From Flavobacterium sp. Root420 (GTDB lineage: Bacteria > Bacteroidota > Bacteroidia > Flavobacteriales > Flavobacteriaceae), in assembly GCF_001427905.1 (NCBI RefSeq), contig NZ_LMEF01000031.1, forward strand, positions 1-64,000: 64,000 nt of DNA, written 5' to 3'. A program made the position numbers and the translations under genes. The notes below the pieces were generated by a model. It saw only the letters and a program-made list of their open reading frames with translations. It had not been told where the DNA came from and made no database searches. This document shows positions 42,664 to 49,705 of this stretch, piece after piece (the first letter of the stretch is position 1; the number at the start of each line of letters is the position of its first letter).

Positions 42664-43233
42664 TTATAAATTAAAGTTTAAATTAAATTTTAAGGTCAAA
42701 TCCTGACCGGTTTTAATGGTGCCGAGTAAAGCAGTTGGTGACTTCATTCCAAAATCGGCAAAAGTGATTTTGTTTGAGCCCTGCAGGTTTACTCCATCTT
42801 TAGTAAGAGTAGCTTTGACAATTGTCTTTAAGATTTTACTAACTCCTGCGATGGTATAAGTTCCGGTTAGTTCCCAATTAGATTCGTTTACTTTTTCGGC
42901 AGATTTTAAAATATATTTGATGTTTTTTTGCTTGTCTGTTTTCAAAGTTTCGTAAGCTACTTTATCCATACTTTTTTTCTCGCTTTTAATGCTTTCTGCT
43001 AATAGCGTTATAGACAATGATTCGATTTCAGTTAGTTTAGAATTGACAATCGTAAAATTGGCCGTTCCGCTTCCTGAACCCGATTTCATTTCCCAATCAT
43101 GCAGCGTTGACGTTCCTGAAACAGAAAAGGTTGATTTACTGTCTAAAGCATAATTTTTTTGTGCAGATGCGACTGACGTAATTCCTAAAAAGGAAATTAC
43201 AATTACAAGTAATTTTATTTTTATTGATTTCAT
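42664..43233 (-). CDS. YceI family lipid-binding-like protein
   Basis: A 189-residue exported protein (signal peptide ending SVASA) with the YceI lipocalin-like fold: FSVSGTSTLHDWEMKSG, a central strand with LTEIESLSITLLAESIKSEK, the KNIKYILKSAEKV and LTGTYTIAGVSKILKT strands, and the end given above. YceI proteins bind long isoprenoids or amides in the periplasm. The start MKSIKIKLL at 43231-43233 is preferred to the longer frame. It is first in the three-gene run, with a TAAATTTG box at 43314-43321. Confidence 0.88.
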   Translation of the reverse strand: MKSIKIKLLVIVISFLGITSVASAQKNYALDSKSTFSVSGTSTLHDWEMKSGSGSGTANFTIVNSKLTEIESLSITLLAESIKSEKKSMDKVAYETLKTDKQKNIKYILKSAEKVNESNWELTGTYTIAGVSKILKTIVKATLTKDGVNLQGSNKITFADFGMKSPTALLGTIKTGQDLTLKFNLNFNL

Positions 43234-43313
43234 TTGATAATATTTATTGAAATGTTTATGGCTTTTTAGCCAATTCTGCCTTAGTACTAAAAGCATCCTT
43301 TGTTAACTTGAAC

Positions 43314-43321
43314 CAAATTTA
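43314..43321 (-). promoter_or_regulatory. -7 promoter box of the YceI/porin operon
   Basis: On the minus strand TAAATTTG matches TAnnTTTG, 80 bases upstream of the yceI ATG. No -33 element is obvious. Confidence 0.4.
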
Positions 43322-43533
43322 TCTCTCATATCCGAAGATTTTACTGATAAAAATCATTGTTAAAATTTTATTAAAATGATATTTATAACTACATCGATTT
43401 CAATAATTTTTCCACAGGTTTTAATTGTATAAATGCGTGTTAAAGTTTTTAGAATTAGTCGTTTTTAGAATAGCTTCCTAATCAATTTTTAAGATTGTAT
43501 AGCGGTTTGTGCCATTAGAAATGAACAAATCCT

Positions 43534-43541
43534 TAAATTTG
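43534..43541 (+). promoter_or_regulatory. -7 promoter box of rlmN
   Basis: TAAATTTG matches TAnnTTTG and ends only four bases before the ATG at 43546. The transcript would be leaderless or nearly so. Confidence 0.55.
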
Positions 43542-43545
43542 CACC

Positions 43546-44589
43546 ATGCAAATCGAGAAAAAAGACATAAGAGCCTTATCAAAAGATCAATTACGAGATT
43601 TTTTTGTCGCAAATAATGACAAAGCTTTTCGTGGAAATCAAGTCTATGAATGGTTGTGGAGCAAGGGAGCACACAGTTTTGAGGATATGACGAATGTTGC
43701 CAAAACAACGCGTTCTATGCTTGAAGATAATTTTGTAATCAATCATATTAAGGTTGATACTATGCAGCGTAGTAGTGACGGAACGGTAAAAAATGCAGTT
43801 CGTCTTCATGATGGTTTAGTAGTCGAATCGGTTTTGATTCCGACAGACACCAGAACAACAGCTTGTGTGTCAAGTCAGGTGGGTTGTAGTTTAGATTGTA
43901 ATTTCTGCGCAACTTCAAGATTGAAAAGAATGCGAAATCTGGAACCGGGCGAAATCTACGATCAAATTTTGGCAATCGATAAAGAAAGTCGGTTGTACCA
44001 CAATCATCCGCTTTCGAATATCGTTTTTATGGGAATGGGAGAGCCTTTGATGAATTATAATAATGTCATTAAAGCAATTGATATGGTTACATCAACAGAA
44101 GGTTTGGGAATGTCGCCAAAACGAATCATAGTATCGACTTCCGGAATTCCGAAAATGATTAAGAAAATGGCTGATGATGATGTAAAATTCAAATTGGCAG
44201 TTTCATTGCATTCGGCTATCGACGAAATTCGTGCGCGAATCATGCCTTTCAGCAAAAATTTCCCTTTATCTGAATTACGTGAAGCCTTAGAATATTGGTA
44301 TAGAAAAACCAAAAGTAAAATCTCTTACGAATATGTGGTTTGGAAAGGAATAAACGACGACAAAGCTTCAATTGATGCTTTGGTAAAATTCTGTAAATAT
44401 GTGCCTTGTAAGGTCAATTTAATTGAATATAATCCAATTGACGATGGTGAGTTTCAACAAGCTTCAGAAGAGTCTATTATGGCTTATATAAAGGCTTTGG
44501 AAAACATTGGAATTGTGGTAAAAGTACGTCGTAGCCGAGGAAAAGATATTGATGCTGCGTGCGGGCAATTGGCAAACAAAGAAGGATAA
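43546..44589 (+). CDS. rlmN: 23S rRNA (adenine-2503-C2)-methyltransferase RlmN
   Basis: Radical SAM enzyme that methylates A2503 of 23S rRNA and A37 of some tRNAs. The iron-sulfur cluster motif is CSLDCNFC (Cys114, 118, 121), followed by MGMGEP, STSGIPKMI, and the C-terminal reactive cysteine in DIDAACGQL (Cys339). The second catalytic cysteine region VSSQVGCS is intact. Length 347 is standard. Single gene with a promoter box immediately upstream. Confidence 0.96.
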   Translation: MQIEKKDIRALSKDQLRDFFVANNDKAFRGNQVYEWLWSKGAHSFEDMTNVAKTTRSMLEDNFVINHIKVDTMQRSSDGTVKNAVRLHDGLVVESVLIPTDTRTTACVSSQVGCSLDCNFCATSRLKRMRNLEPGEIYDQILAIDKESRLYHNHPLSNIVFMGMGEPLMNYNNVIKAIDMVTSTEGLGMSPKRIIVSTSGIPKMIKKMADDDVKFKLAVSLHSAIDEIRARIMPFSKNFPLSELREALEYWYRKTKSKISYEYVVWKGINDDKASIDALVKFCKYVPCKVNLIEYNPIDDGEFQQASEESIMAYIKALENIGIVVKVRRSRGKDIDAACGQLANKEG

Positions 44590-44599
44590 ATAGAAAAAC

Positions 44600-44672
44600 A
44601 TGTGTAGTCCCTACGGGACAAGACAGTTATAATGATTTTTTTTTACCAATATATAGTCTCTACGAGACATAT
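44600..44672. repeat. Two short palindromes of the GTCCCTACGGGAC type
   Basis: GTCCCTACGGGAC (44607-44619) and GTCTCTACGAGAC (44656-44668) are two 13-base palindromes with compensating base changes in the stem and the same TAC loop. The changes on both sides of the stem suggest the hairpin itself is maintained. Confidence 0.6.
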
Positions 44673-44801
44673 TGTAGAATGTAAATAAAATATTCGTTAC
44701 TATAATTATTCCGTAGGAATTAAATGTTGGTAGAAAATTAATGAAAGAAAAATGATAAAATGCCCAATAGTGACTAAACTTGGATTCTAAATATTAAAAA
44801 C

Positions 44802-44848
44802 AAAAAAGCATTAAAAACGAGAGGTCTTCTTGTTCTTAATGCTTTTTT
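44802..44848. terminator. Terminator between rlmN and the lipoprotein gene
   Basis: AAAAAAGCATTAA (44802-44814) and TTAATGCTTTTTT (44836-44848) form a stem that extends inward. On the minus strand it terminates the lipoprotein gene; it may also serve rlmN. Confidence 0.75.
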
Positions 44849-44866
44849 TCTGGGCAAAAAGGGTTA

Positions 44867-45727
44867 TTATTTTTTCAAATCAACCTCTTCCGTTACTCCG
44901 TCTTTAGTTATTTTAGCAAGTGTATCGCAGCTTCCGTCTCCGTAATCAACAACTGCTGAAGCTCCGTTTTTAGATACTGTTACAATACCTTTTACAGCAA
45001 ATGATTTTTTACACACCGCTTTAAATTGTAGAGGTGTTGTGATTTCAGCTGTATAAGTGTCTCCATTTGGGAAAGTAGTGGTGCCGCTTCCGGTTACAAG
45101 ATAAGCATTATCTTCCCAATTGAACCAGGTATCATAACCTTCAACCATTTCTTTTACCAAAGAACCTTTTCTGGTATAAACACCTCCGTCATCAAAAGTA
45201 ATGGTCATATCGATTGCAGCGGTCAAAACAGGATGTGCTGTTGCCAGTAAATCTGTAGTTTTTACAGTTCGTACAATGCTTTTACTTCCCTGAAGTTTTT
45301 TGCCATTGTGATAAAATCCATCAAAAGTATAACTGATTGTTTGTGTAGCTGTCGAAAAATCATTAGAAAAAGAAATAACCATTTTTCCTTTTACTGTATT
45401 TCCGTTTTCAAGAGTACAACCTTCAACACCAAAATCGACAGTTTTTGTCCAGGTATTATTGGTTAAAACTGTTGTAATTGTAGCGCAGCTCGGTAAAAAG
45501 CTTTTAATGGGTCCGCTTGGTTTATTAGTGCTGTTTTGTTGTGCGCTAAATTGATCTTCAGCAATATTCGTTACATCATCTATTGAGGCGTCAATTTTAG
45601 AATTTGTAATAATTTCGTCTTTTGTAATTGCTGCTGATACTCCGTCATTTGTTTTTTCATCAGAATTACAGCTGATAAAAAAAGATAAAGCTACTAATGT
45701 TCCAATAAATAAAAATTTTGCTTTCAT
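44867..45727 (-). CDS. Lipoprotein of unknown function
   Basis: Lipoprotein of 286 residues with lipobox FFISCNS (Cys20). The mature part is mainly beta: repeated strand-turn units such as DFGVEGCTLENGNTVKGKMVISFS and DYGDGSCDTLAKIT form two similar halves, each with an acidic-Gly-Cys element, suggesting an internal duplication. I do not recognise a named family. Monocistronic, surface or periplasmic by its lipobox. The residues after the lipidation site are SDEKTND, so surface export of the lipoprotein is possible in this phylum. Confidence 0.75.
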   Translation of the reverse strand: MKAKFLFIGTLVALSFFISCNSDEKTNDGVSAAITKDEIITNSKIDASIDDVTNIAEDQFSAQQNSTNKPSGPIKSFLPSCATITTVLTNNTWTKTVDFGVEGCTLENGNTVKGKMVISFSNDFSTATQTISYTFDGFYHNGKKLQGSKSIVRTVKTTDLLATAHPVLTAAIDMTITFDDGGVYTRKGSLVKEMVEGYDTWFNWEDNAYLVTGSGTTTFPNGDTYTAEITTPLQFKAVCKKSFAVKGIVTVSKNGASAVVDYGDGSCDTLAKITKDGVTEEVDLKK

Positions 45728-45870
45728 AATAATTTGTTTAGGTGATTTTTAAATTAATGAATTCAAATTAGGCTTTAATCAGATTATGTTTTTTTGGTGA
45801 TTTTTTTAAATTAGTACACAATTGTTGATATACTAACTTAAAATACACAACGTTTTTTTATTTAAAATAG

Positions 45871-45878
45871 TATATTTG
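45871..45878 (+). promoter_or_regulatory. -7 promoter box of the polyprenyl synthase gene
   Basis: TATATTTG matches TAnnTTTG and ends eight bases before the ATG at 45887, so the transcript should be close to leaderless. Confidence 0.6.
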
Positions 45879-45886
45879 GAGTCGAA

Positions 45887-46864
45887 ATGAATATTACTTC
45901 TCAAATAAAACAACCCATTTTTAACGAGATGGAACTTTTTGAAAAAAAGTTCCATGAATCGATGACTTCAAAGGTTGCATTACTAAACCGTATCACGTAT
46001 TACATCGTAAATCGAAAAGGAAAACAAATGCGTCCTATGTTTGTTTTTCTGACTTCAAAAATGGTTTCCGGAGGCATTGTAAATGAGAGAACTTATCGTG
46101 GTGCATCTGTAATTGAATTGATTCATACTGCGACTTTAGTTCATGATGATGTGGTAGACGACAGCAATCGCCGTCGCGGATTTTTCTCCATCAATGCACT
46201 TTGGAAAAATAAAATAGCCGTTTTAGTTGGAGATTATTTATTGTCGAAAGGATTACTGCTTTCTATAGATAATGGTGATTTTGATTTACTCCGAATCATT
46301 TCAGTTGCTGTTCGTGAAATGAGTGAAGGAGAATTACTTCAGATCGAAAAAGCACGAAGACTTGATATTACCGAAGATATTTATTACGAAATTATTCGAA
46401 AAAAAACCGCTACACTTATTGCGGCTTGTTGTGCGCTTGGTGCAAAATCGGTAATTGAAGATGATATTCAGGTGGAAAATATGCGAAAATTCGGTGAACT
46501 TATCGGAATGGCTTTTCAAATTAAAGATGACTTATTCGATTACAGCGAAGAAGCCATTGGTAAACCAACCGGAATTGATATTAAAGAGCAAAAAATGACT
46601 TTGCCTTTAATTCATGTTTTAAATACTTGTACCCAACAAGAAAAAAAGTGGCTGATCAACTCGATCAAAAACCACAACAAAGACAAAAAACGCGTTAAAG
46701 AAGTTATTGCTTTTGTAAAAGACAATAATGGTTTGGCTTACGCCGAAAATAAAATGGTGGAATTTCAGCACGAAGCACTTTTACTTTTAGAGAATTACCC
46801 CGATTCTGAGTTTAAGGATGCTCTTATTTTGATGGTGAACTACGTTATTGAGAGAAAAAAGTAA
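45887..46864 (+). CDS. Long-chain polyprenyl diphosphate synthase
   Basis: Trans-prenyltransferase of 325 residues that extends farnesyl diphosphate with isopentenyl diphosphate, probably for the side chain of menaquinone. The first aspartate-rich motif is HDDVVDDSNRRRG (Asp87, 88, 91, 92), the second is QIKDDLFDY (about residue 216), with the GKQMRP substrate-binding segment near residue 45. Small residues just before the first motif (ATLV) fit a long-chain product, but the exact length cannot be read. Single gene. Confidence 0.92.
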   Translation: MNITSQIKQPIFNEMELFEKKFHESMTSKVALLNRITYYIVNRKGKQMRPMFVFLTSKMVSGGIVNERTYRGASVIELIHTATLVHDDVVDDSNRRRGFFSINALWKNKIAVLVGDYLLSKGLLLSIDNGDFDLLRIISVAVREMSEGELLQIEKARRLDITEDIYYEIIRKKTATLIAACCALGAKSVIEDDIQVENMRKFGELIGMAFQIKDDLFDYSEEAIGKPTGIDIKEQKMTLPLIHVLNTCTQQEKKWLINSIKNHNKDKKRVKEVIAFVKDNNGLAYAENKMVEFQHEALLLLENYPDSEFKDALILMVNYVIERKK

Positions 46865-47065
46865 TTAGATAATTTGCCAATTAGAAAATTAGATAATTGT
46901 TTTACTTGGTTGTAAATCAGTTGTTTTTATTTTTTATTTTGGAATTTGGTCCCGAAGCCTCGCGATATTTTGTGATTTTTTTTATTTCCAATGCAACCAT
47001 TTCTCAACCTAACTCGTCTATGCTAATAGAAGTCTGTTAGTAAACCAAAATCAGAACGCTTATTA

Positions 47066-47626
47066 ATGAAAATTATTCATTTACATCAGGAAGAAACTAA
47101 GCTTATAAAGTTGGCTGTCGAAAATAATCGACAGGCTCAACAACAGCTATATAGTCGGTTTTCTTCGAAAATGCTGAGTGTTTGTCGACAATATATTAAA
47201 GACATTCAATTGGCCGAAGATGTAATGATCACGGCTTTCATGAAAGTGTTTACTAATCTAAACAAATTTGAACATAAAGGAAGTTTTGAAGGCTGGATCC
47301 GCCGAATAATGGTAAATGAATGCATATCTTATTTAAGAGTTCAAAAGAAGGTTAAATTTGTTGAAGATGAGATTTATGTCGAAGAAAGTTTCAATGCAAT
47401 TGATAGTCAGTTTTCAATAGATCAGATTCAGTTTTTAATTGATGCTTTACCGGACGGTTATAAAATGGTTTTCAATTTATACGCCATTGAAGGATATAAA
47501 CACAATGAAATTGCCAAGATGTTAGGAATTAATGAAGGAACATCGAAATCGCAATTATCGCACGCCAGAAAGATGCTGCAAACACAAATTACTATTTTAA
47601 AAAAACAAGATAATGGAACCGAATAA
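47066..47626 (+). CDS. ECF-type RNA polymerase sigma factor
   Basis: Extracytoplasmic-function sigma factor of 186 residues. Region 2 covers about 20-90 (YSRFSSKMLSVCRQYI, AEDVMITAFMKVFTNLNKFE, GSFEGWIRRIMVNECISYLR) and region 4 about 125-180 (LPDGYKMVFNLYAIEGYKHNEIAKMLGINEGTSKSQLSHARKML). It overlaps the next gene by 14 bases, whose product has a membrane helix and probably anchors or restrains it. Likely to respond to envelope conditions. The regulon is not visible, though an outer-membrane-like gene follows. Confidence 0.92.
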   Translation: MKIIHLHQEETKLIKLAVENNRQAQQQLYSRFSSKMLSVCRQYIKDIQLAEDVMITAFMKVFTNLNKFEHKGSFEGWIRRIMVNECISYLRVQKKVKFVEDEIYVEESFNAIDSQFSIDQIQFLIDALPDGYKMVFNLYAIEGYKHNEIAKMLGINEGTSKSQLSHARKMLQTQITILKKQDNGTE

Positions 47627-48335
47627 TTTTGAAAAGGATTTCCGTAAAAAACTAAACCAACGCAAAATTGAACCAAGCGATAAAGCCTGGGATCGATTGG
47701 ATGCGATGTTGAGTGTTGTCGAAAACAAAAAGCCTAAGAAAAAAAGAAATTGGTTGTATATAGCAGCAAGCCTTGTTGGGTTTTTATTGGTTGGTACTTT
47801 CTTTTTTAATCAGAAGAAAAACGAAATTGAAACTCCAAAAAATACTATTGTTAAAGAAGATCAAAAGAAAAATTCGGTTGTAAAACCAACTTTAAACATA
47901 ATTGATTCGGTTAAAACGGAAATTGCTGTTTCTGAAAAAGATGCAACTGAAACTTCAACCAAAATTTCAATTTCAAAAAAAATAAATCTTCATCAAAACC
48001 CAGTTAAAAGCATCAAAAATGAATCAAATCAAATAGCGGAGTCTTCAATCATCATCAAAAACAATCAGGAAAAACAATCAATTAATAATCAAACTTCAGT
48101 TGCCGAAACTCCAAAAAAGGAAAATGTTGATCAATTGCTGAATTCAGCTGAAAAAACTGTTGTAGCTGAGAATTCGGTTAAGCCAAAATCAAAAGTAAAA
48201 GTCAATGCCAACGATTTACTAAATCAGGTTGATGGCGAATTAGAACTTTCCTTTAGGGAAAAAGTTATTACAAAAGTCAATAAAAACTACCAAACAGTAA
48301 AAGTGGCTTTGGCAAACAGAAATCAGCAGGAGTAA
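47613..48335 (+). CDS. Membrane protein next to sigma factor, possible anti-sigma
   Basis: A 240-residue protein with a cytoplasmic N-terminus (NFEKDFRKKLNQRKIEPSDKAWDRLDAML), one membrane helix at about residues 46-64 (NWLYIAASLVGFLLVGTFFF), and a long low-complexity outer part rich in Lys, Asn, Ser and Glu. There is no zinc-binding anti-sigma motif. Position and topology suggest it controls the ECF sigma factor encoded just upstream with a 14-base overlap, but sequence alone does not prove it. The C-terminal DLLNQVDGELELSFREKVITKVNKNYQTVKVALANRNQQ is the only conserved-looking part outside. Confidence 0.7.
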   Translation: MEPNNFEKDFRKKLNQRKIEPSDKAWDRLDAMLSVVENKKPKKKRNWLYIAASLVGFLLVGTFFFNQKKNEIETPKNTIVKEDQKKNSVVKPTLNIIDSVKTEIAVSEKDATETSTKISISKKINLHQNPVKSIKNESNQIAESSIIIKNNQEKQSINNQTSVAETPKKENVDQLLNSAEKTVVAENSVKPKSKVKVNANDLLNQVDGELELSFREKVITKVNKNYQTVKVALANRNQQE

Positions 48336-48503
48336 AGAATAAAGAGACAAGAAGATAGAATATAGATTTTTAGTTCCGGAAGAACGATCCATATTGTAGC
48401 GTCGGGTTTTAACCCGATGGAGAAGGAATAAAGCATTCACAATTTACCATTTATAATTAACAATTAATCATCATCAATCAACAATCAATTTAAAACATCA
48501 ATC

Positions 48504-49553
48504 ATGAAAAATTTTACCATTTATCTCGTAATTCTAATCCTTTTGTTTGTTAGCAAAGTGTTGGGTCAGGAAACTTTTGAATCAAAAGCGAAAAACATCG
48601 CCAACAAAATAGAGAAAATTACTAAAGAAGAAAAAGCAACTTTAAAAGAAGAAGTTGAAGCCGTAAACGTGCAATTGTCTGAAGGAAAAATTACACAGGA
48701 GCAAGCTGACAAACGCAAAAAAGAATTAGCCGAAGCCAGAGCTGTAATTATTGAAGAAAAAGTGACTTTGGCCCAAAATGAATTAAACGATTTGGTCCAA
48801 CAAAAAGTGGATGGAAAGATAAAAGAACAGGATTCAACAAGAAAAAACAGGATGGTTATCTACTGGGATAAAAATAACTGGAATAATAAAAAAAGCAAGG
48901 ACTCGATTCACGGTGAGAGAAGAACAACCTCACAATTTGTATTCGCAATGGGTTTGAATAATACGATGGTCGACGGAAAACTTCAGGATTCGAATTATAG
49001 CTTTATAGGTTCGCATTTTTACGAATGGGGTTTTACCTATAATTCAAGATTAATGAAAAACGACAATTTATTGCATGCCAAATATGGACTTTCATTGATG
49101 TACAACAATATTCGTCCGACAGACAACCGTAGTTTTGTAGTCAATGGAAATCAGACAAATTTAGAAGTAAATGCTATAAATTTGGACGAATCTCGTTTTC
49201 GAAACGTATATATTGTATTACCGGTTCATTTAGAATTTGATTTCACGAAGCCTAAAGTGAGTAACGGAAAAACATACTTCAGAACACATGAAAGCTTTCG
49301 TTTCGGAATTGGAGGTTATGCGGGAATCAATGTAAAATCGAAACAAATTCTAAAATACGATCAGGACGATTTAGATTATAAAACGACAATTAAAGGAGAT
49401 TATAATGTAAATAATTTCATTTACGGATTAAGTTCTTACGTGGGTTACAAAGCTTTGAGTTTGTATGTAAAATACGATTTGAATCCATTGTTTCAGGATA
49501 ATTTAACAGAGGAAAAAAATATCTCTTTGGGATTACGTTTAGATTTAAACTAA
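48504..49553 (+). CDS. Outer-membrane beta-barrel protein with coiled-coil N-terminus
   Basis: Exported 349-residue protein with a signal peptide (1-22, SKVLGQ). Residues about 24-115 form a charged coiled coil (AKNIANKIEKITKEEKATLKE through VDGKIKEQD). The C-terminal two-thirds are beta-strands ending NISLGLRLDLN, typical of a small outer-membrane barrel. It is the third gene after the ECF sigma factor, 168 bases past its neighbour, and is plausibly in the same regulon. The spacer contains a palindrome TCGGGTTTTAACCCGA near 48400. Function unknown. Confidence 0.75.
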   Translation: MKNFTIYLVILILLFVSKVLGQETFESKAKNIANKIEKITKEEKATLKEEVEAVNVQLSEGKITQEQADKRKKELAEARAVIIEEKVTLAQNELNDLVQQKVDGKIKEQDSTRKNRMVIYWDKNNWNNKKSKDSIHGERRTTSQFVFAMGLNNTMVDGKLQDSNYSFIGSHFYEWGFTYNSRLMKNDNLLHAKYGLSLMYNNIRPTDNRSFVVNGNQTNLEVNAINLDESRFRNVYIVLPVHLEFDFTKPKVSNGKTYFRTHESFRFGIGGYAGINVKSKQILKYDQDDLDYKTTIKGDYNVNNFIYGLSSYVGYKALSLYVKYDLNPLFQDNLTEEKNISLGLRLDLN

Positions 49554-49579
49554 GAGCAAAGTTTGAGTTTGGTTAGTTG

Positions 49580-49609
49580 AAAAAGCGCTTTGAGAGAGGC
49601 GCTTTTTTT
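49580..49609 (+). terminator. Terminator upstream of dnaG
   Basis: AAAAAGCGC (49580-49588) and GCGCTTTTT (49599-49607) form a stem with T residues after it. It ends the barrel-protein gene and shows that dnaG starts downstream of it. Confidence 0.8.
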
Positions 49610-49705
49610 ATGATTTTCCCTAAAATTTCTTTTATGGAAAACCATAAATTTCAAGAAGGATTTGTGTATTTTTACAAGCTTTCAACTTTAAAAATATTTT
49701 ACGTT

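Larger units (their letters stand above)
43234..43545. other. Divergent spacer between yceI and rlmN
   Basis: This 312-base AT-rich region holds a TAAATTTG box for the yceI run (minus strand, 43314-43321) and one for rlmN (plus strand, 43534-43541). I see no gene, strong hairpin or repeat in the rest. Confidence 0.55.

Noticed and set aside
49577..49705. Longer N-terminus for DnaG starting at the first ATG of the frame
   Set aside because: The extra 43 codons include a transcription terminator hairpin and do not resemble primase; the family start corresponds to the TTG at 49706.
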